A stretch of 64,000 nucleotides of DNA from NCBI GenBank assembly GCA_035626395.1, contig DASPNR010000031.1, positions 248,001 through 312,000 on the forward strand. The letters are read 5' to 3'. The position numbers were made by a program, and so were the translations under genes. Source of the stretch: Candidatus Limnocylindrales bacterium. GTDB lineage: Bacteria; Desulfobacterota; Binatia; UBA1149; CAITLU01. How positions within the stretch are numbered: position 1 is the stretch's first letter; each line of letters starts with the position of its first letter. Below are positions 42,057 to 52,112 of the stretch, in pieces. Below the pieces are notes generated by a model. It did not search any database. It was given only the letters and a program-made list of their open reading frames with translations, and was not told the origin of the DNA.

Positions 42057-43223
42057 ATGAACACGACCGCCGCCCCCTACACCCACTTCATGCTCTGGTG
42101 CTCCTACTATAGCGGGAAAATGCAGGCCTACCTGCGCTACAAGGAGATCCCGCACGTCGACGTGGAGCCGCAGTGGTGGGAGCTGGCCAACGTCGTCTAC
42201 CCCAACACCGGCCGCATGCAGGTTCCCGCCATCCGCACGCCCGATGGCCAGTGGATGACCGACAGCACTCCGATGATCGAGTGGTTCGAGCAGCGCTTCC
42301 CGCAGGGACCGGTGCTGCCCGACGATCCCTACCAGGCCTTCTTCTGCCGCCTGCTCGAGGACTACGCCGACGAGTGGCTGTGGCGGCCGGCGCTCCACTA
42401 TCGCTGGTCCTATTCCGAGGACGCCCGCGCGCTCGGCGCCCGCTTCTCCGATACGTTCCTCAAGGACTGGCTGATGCCCAAGGCGATCATGTCGGTGATG
42501 GCCCAGCGTCGTCAGTACCGCCTGTACGTCGCCGGCGACGGTGTGACGGCCGAGACGAGAGCGCACGTCGAGCAGACCTATCGGACGGCGCTCGAGCGCC
42601 TCGAAGCGATCCTCTCACGCCAGGCGTTCCTGCTCGGCGACAAGCCCTGCCTGGCCGACTTCGGCTTCTTCGCCTCGATGTTTCGACACTTCAGTCAGGA
42701 TCCGACGCCGAGTCGCATCATGCACGAGCGCGCTCCGAACGTTTACGCCTGGCTCGGTCGTCTGTGGTCGTCGCGCGCGTCGACGCTGACGGGTGAGCAT
42801 GCGGCGCCGGGAATGCTTCCCGAGGGATGGACGCCGCTGCTGAAGGACATCGGCGAAACCTACCTGCCCTACCTGCACGCCAACGCGAAGGCCTGGAGAG
42901 AGAACTGCCGCCGCTTCGATGTCACGGTGCAGGGCGTCACCTACCGAAACCTTCCCGTCGTGCAGTACCGTGTCTGGTGCAGGCAGGAGTTGCAGCGTCA
43001 TTACGCAGCGCTTCCCGAGGCCGCGCGCGCGCAGGTCGAGCGTACGCTCGTGCAGGCCGGCTGCATGGAGCCGCTGCTGCGCGACGGGACGATCGAGTCG
43101 GGGCTGCACGCGACCTCGCGTCCGCCGATCTGCCAGCCGCGGCCGATGAGCTTCCGTCAGAAGTTTGCCGGCTACGTCACCGGCACGCACTGGCGGCCGC
43201 AGCGCGCGCCGGTCCGGCCGTGA
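42057..43223 (+). CDS. GST-fold protein with conserved C-terminal extension (paralogue B)
   Basis: A 388-residue protein with a GST N-domain ('FMLWCSYYSGKMQAYLRYKE', with Cys-Ser-Tyr-Tyr-Ser in the active-site position; 'MQVPAIRTPDGQWMTDST' cis-Pro region), a GST C-domain ('FLLGDKPCLADFGFFASM') and an extension ('YLPYLHANAKAWRENC...FDVTVQGVTYRNLPV...YRVWCRQELQRHY...LVQAGCMEPLL') that aligns with that of paralogue A. It is longer at the C-terminus by ~45 residues. It begins 46 bp after the AraC gene. The pair may act on the same class of electrophile. Confidence 0.75.
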   Translation: MNTTAAPYTHFMLWCSYYSGKMQAYLRYKEIPHVDVEPQWWELANVVYPNTGRMQVPAIRTPDGQWMTDSTPMIEWFEQRFPQGPVLPDDPYQAFFCRLLEDYADEWLWRPALHYRWSYSEDARALGARFSDTFLKDWLMPKAIMSVMAQRRQYRLYVAGDGVTAETRAHVEQTYRTALERLEAILSRQAFLLGDKPCLADFGFFASMFRHFSQDPTPSRIMHERAPNVYAWLGRLWSSRASTLTGEHAAPGMLPEGWTPLLKDIGETYLPYLHANAKAWRENCRRFDVTVQGVTYRNLPVVQYRVWCRQELQRHYAALPEAARAQVERTLVQAGCMEPLLRDGTIESGLHATSRPPICQPRPMSFRQKFAGYVTGTHWRPQRAPVRP

Positions 43224-43393
43224 CCGTGCGTCCCGCCTCGCCGAGAATCACGGCGGGGCTTTCGCATTCCTCCGTGTAGCGCTGCCGGCGCGTGCCGCGC
43301 AGCCGCGCGATTGTGCGCCCAAGCCTCTTGTTGGCTGGCGCACGCGGGGCCTACGATCGTTTCTCGCCGCTCGCTCAGGGACAGGAGGGACCC

Positions 43394-45712
43394 ATGCCAC
43401 GACCTCGGCTTTCCTGGCCGCTCGCCATCGCCGCCGCCATCTGCATCTTCCAGAGCGCGCCGGCCGCACACGCCGCGCCATGCTTCGCCACCGATGGCGA
43501 CGGGATCTTCGACAAGGACTCCAGCATCAACGGCGTCATCGCCATCACCGCCGAATCCTCCAGCGCCGTACCTGCGGCGGCCGACCCCTACGACTGCTCT
43601 TCGCTCGACTTCCTCATCACCGCCGGCGGCCTTCTCGAGCTCGACGGCGATCCGGGAAGCGGCAGCATCGCCGCCCTCATTCTCGACGACCTGACCATTC
43701 AGGCGGGCGGCGCGATCCGCGCCGACGGGCTCGGCTGCCGTCCCGACGCCGGCACGCCTGGCCAGGGTCCCGACGTAAACAACCTCTGCATCACCGGCGG
43801 TCCCGGCGCCGGCGGCAGCGGGAACGACTTCGGCGGCTCGGGTGGCGGCGGGCACGGCGGTCGCGGCGGCAACGGCGGAATCGGCAGCGGCGGCGCAACC
43901 TACGACTCGGCAACCGAGCCGGTGTTCTTCGGCGCCTCGGGCGGCAGGACGGGTGCAGCGATTGAGCCGGGCGGTCCCGGCGGCGGCGTCGTGCGAATCC
44001 TCGCTCATAGTCTCGTGCATGACGGCGTCATCAGCGCCCATGGCGGTGCCGGCGGAGGCGTGGGAAACCGAACGACCGGAGGCGGTGCGGGCGGCTCCAT
44101 CTACATTGAAGTGGTGGAGCTCGGCGGCACCACCGGAACCTTCGAAGCCAGCGGGGGCGACGGGGCCGCAGCGGTCACCGTGGGCGGAGGCGGCGGCGGC
44201 GGCAGGATTGCGATCGCGTTCGAATCCTCGACGTTCGACTTCGATGCCGGCGATTTCGACGTCTCGGGCGGTACCGGCCTCGATGCCGGCGCGAACGGAA
44301 CCGTCTACGTCCATGACGTGCAGGACGGGATCGTCACGATCTTCCACGGCTTCACGTTCACGGATCACGATCACATGGCCAGCCAGTGGACGAGCACGCC
44401 CTCGGCCACGAATCAGTACTGCGACGAATCCATCACAGCCGATGCTACGCCGTCGATCCATGCAGCGACACTCACGTTCGGCGGCAGCCTCCGCTGTCCT
44501 GCCAGCATCGGCTCCTTCGGCATCGTGCAGAGCGACGGCGAGTCGGCGCTCGAGCTGAGCCCGGAGTCGATGATCGAGGTGCACGGCGCATTGTTTCTGC
44601 AGGCAGCGGGCGACTTCATCGTCGGCAACGACTCGACAATCTCCAACACGCGGCGCGCCACCGACCTCACCATCGAGATCGCTGACGATGACGATCAGAC
44701 CTGGTCGGGCGTCACCGTCGACGGCGCCCGCGAAGGCCGTATCGACATCGATGCCGCCATCGACCTCTCGCTGACCAACGGCACGTCGGTACGCGGCAAC
44801 CCGCGCTGGCTGAATCTTTCGAGCCTCGGCGTGGACGCCACCTCGCTCGTCTCTGCCGACGAGAAGGGTTGCGATGCACAGTTCAGCGGAGTCAGCAGCG
44901 CCGGCATGGCGCCCGACTGCACCAACGTGTGCCAGCGTGGCCAACGCGGCGCCGGCGGAGCGGGCAACGACTTTGGCGGCTCCGGTGGCGGCGGACACGG
45001 CGGCAAGGGCGGCGCCGGCGTGGTCGGCGCGGGCGGCGACAGCTTCGAGGCAATTCCCGACCCGCGCCTGTTCGGTGCTTCCGCCGGCAACACCGGAGCG
45101 GCAACGGACGACGGAGGCGCCGGCGGCGGGCTCGTCGAGCTTCGCATCAGCGGAGCGCTCACCAACGACGGCGCCATTACGGCGCGCGGCGAGGACGGCG
45201 GCGGCGGTGGCAACCGGATAACGGGCGGCGGCTCGGGCGGAACGATCAACATCCGCGCCGCCACTCATGCGTGCACGACCGGAGGCTCGTTCTCCGTGGC
45301 AGGTGGTGACGGCGCCGAGCCGGGCGCCGGCGGTGGTGGCGGCGGACGGTTGCGTGTCGAGGTGGATGCCGACCAATGCGTGGCCGCGCCGTTGGCGGCG
45401 CTGAGCGCCGAGACGGTCGCACCGGGCGGCGCGGGCGGAGCGCTGGCGGGCGACGGCCTTCCCGGCACGATCGCGCTGTCGACCGGCTCGGCCTGCGCCG
45501 ATCCGCGCCTGGTCGCGGGACAGCCGCAGCCTCGCGTGGTCAATGCGAGCGATTCGCTGATGATCCTGCAGACGGCGGTCGGAACCCAGTGCTGCAGCCT
45601 CTGCGTGTGCGACATCAACGATTCGATGTCGGTGACGGCTACCGATTCGCTCGCCGCGCTCAAGGCAGCCGTCGGCAGCGAGGTGGCGCTGGATTGTCCG
45701 GCCTGTCCGTAG
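43394..45712 (+). CDS. Exported glycine-rich protein with internal duplication and C-terminal dockerin-like module
   Basis: A 772-residue exported protein. A signal peptide (~1-27, 'AAHAAP') is followed by two homologous glycine-rich units (~125-290 and ~510-670), each with 'GGSGNDFGGSGGGGHGG' or 'GGAGNDFGGSGGGGHGG', then 'FGASGG'/'FGASAG', an 'HDGVISAHGGAGG'/'NDGAITARGEDGG' turn and a 'GGAGGSIYI'/'GGSGGTINI' strand. The last ~65 residues hold a dockerin-like module ('VNASDSLMILQTAVG', 'CVCDINDSMSVTATDSLAALKAAVG') like that at the N-terminus of the gene at 4647. GGAGGG precedes the ATG. A surface or extracellular beta-solenoid-like protein is likely; function unknown. Confidence 0.75.
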   Translation: MPRPRLSWPLAIAAAICIFQSAPAAHAAPCFATDGDGIFDKDSSINGVIAITAESSSAVPAAADPYDCSSLDFLITAGGLLELDGDPGSGSIAALILDDLTIQAGGAIRADGLGCRPDAGTPGQGPDVNNLCITGGPGAGGSGNDFGGSGGGGHGGRGGNGGIGSGGATYDSATEPVFFGASGGRTGAAIEPGGPGGGVVRILAHSLVHDGVISAHGGAGGGVGNRTTGGGAGGSIYIEVVELGGTTGTFEASGGDGAAAVTVGGGGGGGRIAIAFESSTFDFDAGDFDVSGGTGLDAGANGTVYVHDVQDGIVTIFHGFTFTDHDHMASQWTSTPSATNQYCDESITADATPSIHAATLTFGGSLRCPASIGSFGIVQSDGESALELSPESMIEVHGALFLQAAGDFIVGNDSTISNTRRATDLTIEIADDDDQTWSGVTVDGAREGRIDIDAAIDLSLTNGTSVRGNPRWLNLSSLGVDATSLVSADEKGCDAQFSGVSSAGMAPDCTNVCQRGQRGAGGAGNDFGGSGGGGHGGKGGAGVVGAGGDSFEAIPDPRLFGASAGNTGAATDDGGAGGGLVELRISGALTNDGAITARGEDGGGGGNRITGGGSGGTINIRAATHACTTGGSFSVAGGDGAEPGAGGGGGGRLRVEVDADQCVAAPLAALSAETVAPGGAGGALAGDGLPGTIALSTGSACADPRLVAGQPQPRVVNASDSLMILQTAVGTQCCSLCVCDINDSMSVTATDSLAALKAAVGSEVALDCPACP

Positions 45713-45755
45713 GAGCTTTTCGCGTCCGGGTGCCGAGCCAGAACAGGAGGAGCCC

Positions 45756-46166
45756 ATGGAGCTCGAAGGCGGCTGTTACTGCGGCGCAGTCCGTTACCGC
45801 GCCACCGGCGATGCGATGTTCAGCGGCCAGTGCCACTGTCGGGAGTGCCAGTACATCAGCGGCGGGCATCCCAACGTCATCCTCGGCATGCCGGAGTCGG
45901 GATTTGCCTGGACCAGGGGCGAGGGAAAGCCTTTCCGCCGCAGCGACCTCGCAAACCCCGTCACGCGCGAGTTCTGCGCCGAGTGCGGCACGCACCTCAC
46001 CTCGCGCCCGCCCGGTCTTCCCGGCGCCGTGCTCATCAAGATCGGTACGCTCGATGATCCGAGCGTCTTTACCGGACCACAGATGGTCATCTGGACCATC
46101 GACAGGCAGAGCTTCCATCACATTCCCGAAGGCGTGCCGGTCTTCCAGAAGGTGCCCGGCGCATAG
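45756..46166 (+). CDS. GFA/CENP-V family zinc protein
   Basis: A 136-residue protein of the glutathione-dependent formaldehyde-activating (Gfa) family. Zinc ligands are visible in 'GCYCGAVRY', 'CHCRECQYISG' and 'FCAECGTHL'. The family includes S-hydroxymethylglutathione synthase, but most members are uncharacterised thiol-zinc proteins. A strong AGGAGGAG site precedes the ATG. It is convergent with the gene at 46242, with a copy of the intergenic repeat between. Confidence 0.88.
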   Translation: MELEGGCYCGAVRYRATGDAMFSGQCHCRECQYISGGHPNVILGMPESGFAWTRGEGKPFRRSDLANPVTREFCAECGTHLTSRPPGLPGAVLIKIGTLDDPSVFTGPQMVIWTIDRQSFHHIPEGVPVFQKVPGA

Positions 46167-46196
46167 CGCTGGGCCGGCGGTGCCAGGGGCCGGGCC

Positions 46197-46220
46197 GGCG
46201 GCAGCGACGTTGCGCCCGCC
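46197..46220. repeat. Short intergenic palindromic repeat, copy 5
   Basis: GGCGGCAGCGACGTTGCG followed by CCCGCC, in the gap between convergent genes. It matches the copy at 32736-32759 at 22 of 24 positions and is an imperfect inverted repeat. Confidence 0.45.
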
Positions 46221-46241
46221 AGCGCCAGCAAAGTTTCCGTC

Positions 46242-47993
46242 TCAGCCCTGCGGTTGGATGCGCAGGCGCACCGCCGCCGGAGCGGGCAGGCTCACGTCCA
46301 ACCCCGCTTCGAGCTCTTTCGCCGAGCGCGTCACGCTCGTGCCGGTTGCCGCGTCGGTGACGAGGTAAGAGCGCTCCGTCTCGACCACGAACCACTGCGG
46401 AAGGCCGTTCAGCCGCGGGTACTCCTTCGGCAGATTCCACGTCCGCGCGTGACGCGGGACGTCCAAGACGATTCGCCCCGACCACGGCCTGCCCGCCTGG
46501 ACGTGCACGAACAACTCACGCGTCTGCGGATTCATCGAGGCGCCCACGGCCACGTCCTCGTTCCACGGCACGGCGCGCACGCCGAGGGACTTGTAGTGTG
46601 CATACAGCATCGCGGTGCGGATGAAGTTGCCGTCCAGGTACCAGCGCTCGACGAAGCCGTCATCGTGCTGCTTGCCGAACAGGACCTCGATCTCGTCGTC
46701 GACCCAGCGCATGCATTCGGCAATGGGGCGGAACGGCAGCATGTACAGCATCGACTCGAGCGTGTCGGCGTAGCCGTCCATGTATCGCCATTCCCATTCG
46801 AACGACCGCCGCGTGGCGGCGGCGCGCATGATGCGCTCGATCTCCGCGCCGTACACGTCGGTTCCCTCGGCCAGATCGAAGGCGTGGTAGCCGGTGAGCA
46901 CATATCCCCAGGTGTCGGCAACGTCGGCATCGATGGGGTTGCGCGAAGCGGCATCGTAGGAGTCGTGGAACATGCCGTCGCTCGTGCGCGGCAGACGCAG
47001 CACCGCGTCGAGAAAGTGCCGGATCGGCTCGCGGTAGCGCTGCGCCGCGGCTCGGCCCGACAGCTTTTCGACCAGGTAGAGCTCGCCGAGGCCCGGCACC
47101 AGTTCCGAGCCGTGATCGCGCAGCCGGAACTCGGCGCTGGCCGGCCTCATCGTCGGGAAGTGCCACAGCCTGGCAGGCAGTCCGTGGTTCTTGGGCATGA
47201 CGTCGAACAGATACGCGTCGGCGATGCGCTCGGCCGCCGCGATGTATTTCTCGTCGCGGGTGGCGAGCCACAGCCGCGACAGCACGATGAGCAGTTCGCC
47301 GTTGACTTCGGTGCCGTCGCTGGCGAGCCGGCCGCGCGGCGTCTCGACCGGCGCGGCCTCGAGGACCGCATCGATGTCTTCGATCATCCGGTCCAGCCAC
47401 GGCCCGCGCCCGAGCCGCTCGGCGACCGCGAGCAGGCCGTCCTTGCTGTACTCGACCGCACCGAAGATGTCCGCCTCCAGCCGGCGCTCGATTCGAATGC
47501 CCGACGGCAGCGCGATCTGGCACGGCAGGCGGCCGCAGATGCGGCGCTCGGCGGCCATGGTGTCCAGCCACGGCTGCACGCCGCCGGCGTCGAGCTCGTG
47601 CGCCGCGTACAGCAGATACGGGAAGAGATCGGCCCCAACGTCCTCGGAGTTCCAGTAGCGCATGTGCGCGACCGGAGACTTCGGGATCAGGCCTGTGGCA
47701 GGACCGCGCAGCGTCTCCCACGCATCGAGAACCCGCCGTGCTCGCACGTAAGCCTCCTGCCCGAGCACCGCGTTGATGCGAGCCGCCGCATCGTAGCTTC
47801 CCGCCGCCACAGCGCCATGCAGCTGATCGACCAGCAGCCTGCGGGGGCTGCTGCGGTCGGCGGGCAGGATCGGGCGCATGAGCAGCGGCGGCTGCTTCGG
47901 CAGGGGCGCCGGGTCTGCCTCCGGCGCCGCGCACGCCGCGGCGACGAGCAGCAGCGACAGCGCCGCTGCCATGCAGGCCGACAGGACGGCCAA
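46242..47993 (-). CDS. Exported all-helical (glycosidase-like toroid) protein of unknown function
   Basis: A 583-residue protein with an N-terminal signal peptide (~1-22); the 'VAAACAAP' end is near but not a good lipobox. The mature part has many repeated helix pairs with aromatic/His/Asp-rich turns ('HMRYWNSEDVGADLFPYLL', 'TEVNGELLIVLSRLW', 'DTWGYVLTGYHAFD', 'YMDGYADTLESMLY'), a pattern seen in (alpha/alpha)6 toroid enzymes such as uronyl hydrolases and polysaccharide lyases, followed by a C-terminal beta domain (~500-583). A carbohydrate-active role is a guess from fold impression. It follows the DUF2889 gene by 1 bp and is surely co-translated. Confidence 0.6.
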   Translation of the reverse strand: MAVLSACMAAALSLLLVAAACAAPEADPAPLPKQPPLLMRPILPADRSSPRRLLVDQLHGAVAAGSYDAAARINAVLGQEAYVRARRVLDAWETLRGPATGLIPKSPVAHMRYWNSEDVGADLFPYLLYAAHELDAGGVQPWLDTMAAERRICGRLPCQIALPSGIRIERRLEADIFGAVEYSKDGLLAVAERLGRGPWLDRMIEDIDAVLEAAPVETPRGRLASDGTEVNGELLIVLSRLWLATRDEKYIAAAERIADAYLFDVMPKNHGLPARLWHFPTMRPASAEFRLRDHGSELVPGLGELYLVEKLSGRAAAQRYREPIRHFLDAVLRLPRTSDGMFHDSYDAASRNPIDADVADTWGYVLTGYHAFDLAEGTDVYGAEIERIMRAAATRRSFEWEWRYMDGYADTLESMLYMLPFRPIAECMRWVDDEIEVLFGKQHDDGFVERWYLDGNFIRTAMLYAHYKSLGVRAVPWNEDVAVGASMNPQTRELFVHVQAGRPWSGRIVLDVPRHARTWNLPKEYPRLNGLPQWFVVETERSYLVTDAATGTSVTRSAKELEAGLDVSLPAPAAVRLRIQPQG

Positions 47994-47994
47994 C

Positions 47995-48549
47995 TCAGAC
48001 CTCGCGCACCGGCATTTCCGGATCGCGCAGGACGAGCGGCTCGGCCTTCTCGGCGATCAGGCTCTCGCGCTCGTCGCTATAGGTGAAGCAGGTGTTGCGC
48101 ATGCCCGGAATGGCGGCGTTGACGGCGCGCCAGCGATCGATGGGCACGTCGGCGCGCTCGCGCTGCTCCTTGGGCACCTGCGAGAAGAAGCGCACGAAGT
48201 GGAGCTGGTACGCCGCCTGCGCGATCTCGACCACGAGTTCGGAGACGCGGTGGCAGCCGCCGCCGCCGCCGACCGCCTTTCGCGCCTCCAGCGTAAAGCC
48301 GCGCCCCACGCGCATTCCCACGAGGCGCTCCACGTTGGGGCGCGTCATGTTGCAGACGTTGGTGAACGGCCCGTTGCGGACCTCGCTGCGTGCGGCGACG
48401 ATCTCGAGCGAAGGGTGAAGGATCTCGACCTCGACGTGCACGTCGTGGACCTCGTCCTGCAGAATTGCCTCGATCAGGAAGCGATCGCCCTCGACGGGAT
48501 AGATGCTGACGGACTTGTTGCGGTGAAAGATCGCGCGAACCTGGGCCAT
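47995..48549 (-). CDS. DUF2889 family protein
   Basis: A 184-residue protein. 'IEAILQDEVHDVHVEVEILHPSLEIVAARSEVRNGPF' type blocks, 'CNMTRPNVERLVGMRVGRGFT' and 'GGGGCHRVSELVVEIAQAA' match DUF2889, with a conserved His/Cys cluster in 'CHRVSEL'. Function unknown. ATG 48549 begins the conserved region. Its stop is 1 bp from the ATG of the exported protein downstream. Confidence 0.75.
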   Translation of the reverse strand: MAQVRAIFHRNKSVSIYPVEGDRFLIEAILQDEVHDVHVEVEILHPSLEIVAARSEVRNGPFTNVCNMTRPNVERLVGMRVGRGFTLEARKAVGGGGGCHRVSELVVEIAQAAYQLHFVRFFSQVPKEQRERADVPIDRWRAVNAAIPGMRNTCFTYSDERESLIAEKAEPLVLRDPEMPVREV

Positions 48550-48629
48550 GGCCCTATATCCCGATGCCGGTCCCGCTTGTCGAACGCGTCCGGCATGACC
48601 GCAGACGACTGGTGCGCGGCCGCCACGCA

Positions 48630-48658
48630 TTGACTTAACGGCGTCGCCGCATTCTCAT
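48630..48658 (+). promoter_or_regulatory. Candidate promoter for exported beta-helix protein
   Basis: TTGACT (48630-48635), a 17-bp spacer and TCTCAT (48653-48658) lie in the gap upstream of the gene at 48722. Transcription would begin near 48665, leaving a ~57-nt leader that contains the GGGAGGGA ribosome site. Confidence 0.4.
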
Positions 48659-48721
48659 CGGCGCCTTTCTCGGACCTGGCACCGTGCGCCGGGACAGCCG
48701 CAGATCAAGGGAGGGATTTTC

Positions 48722-50251
48722 ATGTTTCAGGAGTTTCGCGTCCTGCTCCTCGCCATCACCCTGGCGGGTTTGACCGCGGCGTCCGCCACTCCAGCCCATG
48801 CCGTTGCGGTGACCGCCGGTGAATTCTTCGGTGCCTGCCCGGGCCCCATCTTCGTCAGCCAGGACACGGAGATTTCCGGCGCCGTCCAGATCCCCGGCGA
48901 CTGCACCGTCAGCGTCGATGCCGGCTTCGCGCTGACAATGGACCGCGTCAAGCTGACGGCAGGCACGTTCCGCCTCCAGGGGGACGCATCGTCCGTGTCC
49001 ATCACCAAGAGCAAGCTTTCCTCCTCCGGCGCCGACGGCATCACGCTCGACTCGGAAGGGCCGATGACGATTGCGGAGAGCAAGATCGTCGCCGTGGCAG
49101 GCGGCATCAACATCCCGCCCAAAGGCGATCTGCTGGTGGACGGCAGCGCGATTTCGGCGTTCGGTCAGCTCGTCATCGGCGGCCCCGGCGGGCTGCGACA
49201 GATCGTCGGCAGCCAGCTGTCGTCGGAGACCGAGATCAGGCTGGCGCCCGGATTCACGCCGACCTTTCAGCCCACCTCCACGACGATCGATTCGAGCACG
49301 CTGGTCTCGCTCGGATCGATCAAGTTCTGGGGCGCCAGCTCCTACGACATCCTCGACAGCCGTGTCGAGGCCCTCGGCGGCGGCTCCGCGATCGATTTCG
49401 GGCAAGGCGCCTACCAAAGGACATGCAACCTGGTTGATTCCAGCTTCTCGTCGCCCGGCGGCAACACGCGGGTCTGGGGCGCGTGCGACTTCTTCGTTCA
49501 GGGCACGAAGCTGGACGCCATGGGCTCGATCGACTTCGGGCTGGGCGGCACGACCACTCTCGACGACGCTTCGCTGGCCGCGGAGACGGGGCCGGTCACG
49601 TGGATGGGCGGCGCGGTGACGATCGACGGCTCCGACCTCGAGGGGACCGACCTGACCTTCGGCAACGGCGGCGGAGTGGCCGTGGCCGCGAGCTCGCTGC
49701 AGACACCCGGCAGCATCCGCGTCCAGACGGCTGGTCCCGTCACGTTCGACGATTCCAAGCTGACCGCGGAGGCCGACAGCCCGACTGCACTTTGGATAAC
49801 GAACGGCAGCGGGCGCTCGATCACCAACAGCAAGGTCAAGATCAAGAACGGCGGGGCATGGCTCATCGGCGGCGGGCCGCTCGTGCTGGGCAACATCAAG
49901 CTGTCGTCCAAGAGCGACGAAGGCCTCGTGCTGGAAGGATCGTCCTCCGCCAACATCAGCAACTCGCGCATCTCGACGCTCGGGCAGATCGCCGCGCGCT
50001 ATTACGACGACATCTCGATCTCGCTGACCAAGGTGAAGACCGAGGGCGGCCTGGGCCTGCTCGCCGAGAGCGGCTCCAGCGGCGACAGCACGCTGACCGA
50101 GAGCAGCATCAAGGGGCCGCAGATGGCCATCCGTTCGTACGGCAGCACCTCGGCCATCGACAACAAGCTCATCATCGAGGGAACGGTCGAGCTCAGCTCG
50201 GTCGGCACCTGCACTTCCAGCGGCAACAATCCCGACGTCGCGTGCTTCTGA
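48722..50251 (+). CDS. Exported right-handed beta-helix-like protein
   Basis: A 509-residue exported protein with a signal peptide (~1-27, 'PAHA'). The rest is made of many irregular repeats of ~20-25 residues with 'IxxSKLxSxGADGI', 'GSIKFWGASSYDIL', 'VTIDGSDLEGTDL' and 'GLLAESGSSGDSTLTESSIKG' turns, typical of parallel beta-helix (pectate-lyase-like) proteins. No catalytic residues could be assigned. It may be a surface adhesin or an inactive polysaccharide-binding solenoid. A strong GGGAGGGA site precedes the ATG. It is divergent from the DUF2889 gene. Confidence 0.7.
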   Translation: MFQEFRVLLLAITLAGLTAASATPAHAVAVTAGEFFGACPGPIFVSQDTEISGAVQIPGDCTVSVDAGFALTMDRVKLTAGTFRLQGDASSVSITKSKLSSSGADGITLDSEGPMTIAESKIVAVAGGINIPPKGDLLVDGSAISAFGQLVIGGPGGLRQIVGSQLSSETEIRLAPGFTPTFQPTSTTIDSSTLVSLGSIKFWGASSYDILDSRVEALGGGSAIDFGQGAYQRTCNLVDSSFSSPGGNTRVWGACDFFVQGTKLDAMGSIDFGLGGTTTLDDASLAAETGPVTWMGGAVTIDGSDLEGTDLTFGNGGGVAVAASSLQTPGSIRVQTAGPVTFDDSKLTAEADSPTALWITNGSGRSITNSKVKIKNGGAWLIGGGPLVLGNIKLSSKSDEGLVLEGSSSANISNSRISTLGQIAARYYDDISISLTKVKTEGGLGLLAESGSSGDSTLTESSIKGPQMAIRSYGSTSAIDNKLIIEGTVELSSVGTCTSSGNNPDVACF

Positions 50252-50313
50252 GAAAGGTCGCCGTCCGTCACTGCTGGCGTGCGCGCGAATGGTGATGGAC
50301 GGCGCCTGGACCG

Positions 50314-51981
<1,668 letters not shown>

Positions 51982-52112
51982 TCAACCCTCTTCTTGTTAG
52001 ACCCTTCCGCTGCAAGGGAGTCAACGCGTGCATCCGGCGATGTTGACTCACGCGCGGGAGAGCGGGACAAGATCGGGCCGCGCCGCACGCACGCCGCTTC
52101 GCCGATCGTTGC

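Noticed and set aside
43172..45757. Minus-strand open frame opposite the glycine-rich exported protein
   Set aside because: Mirror of GGC/GCC-rich codons; no family resemblance and no ribosome site, whereas the plus-strand gene has a signal peptide and GGAGGG.
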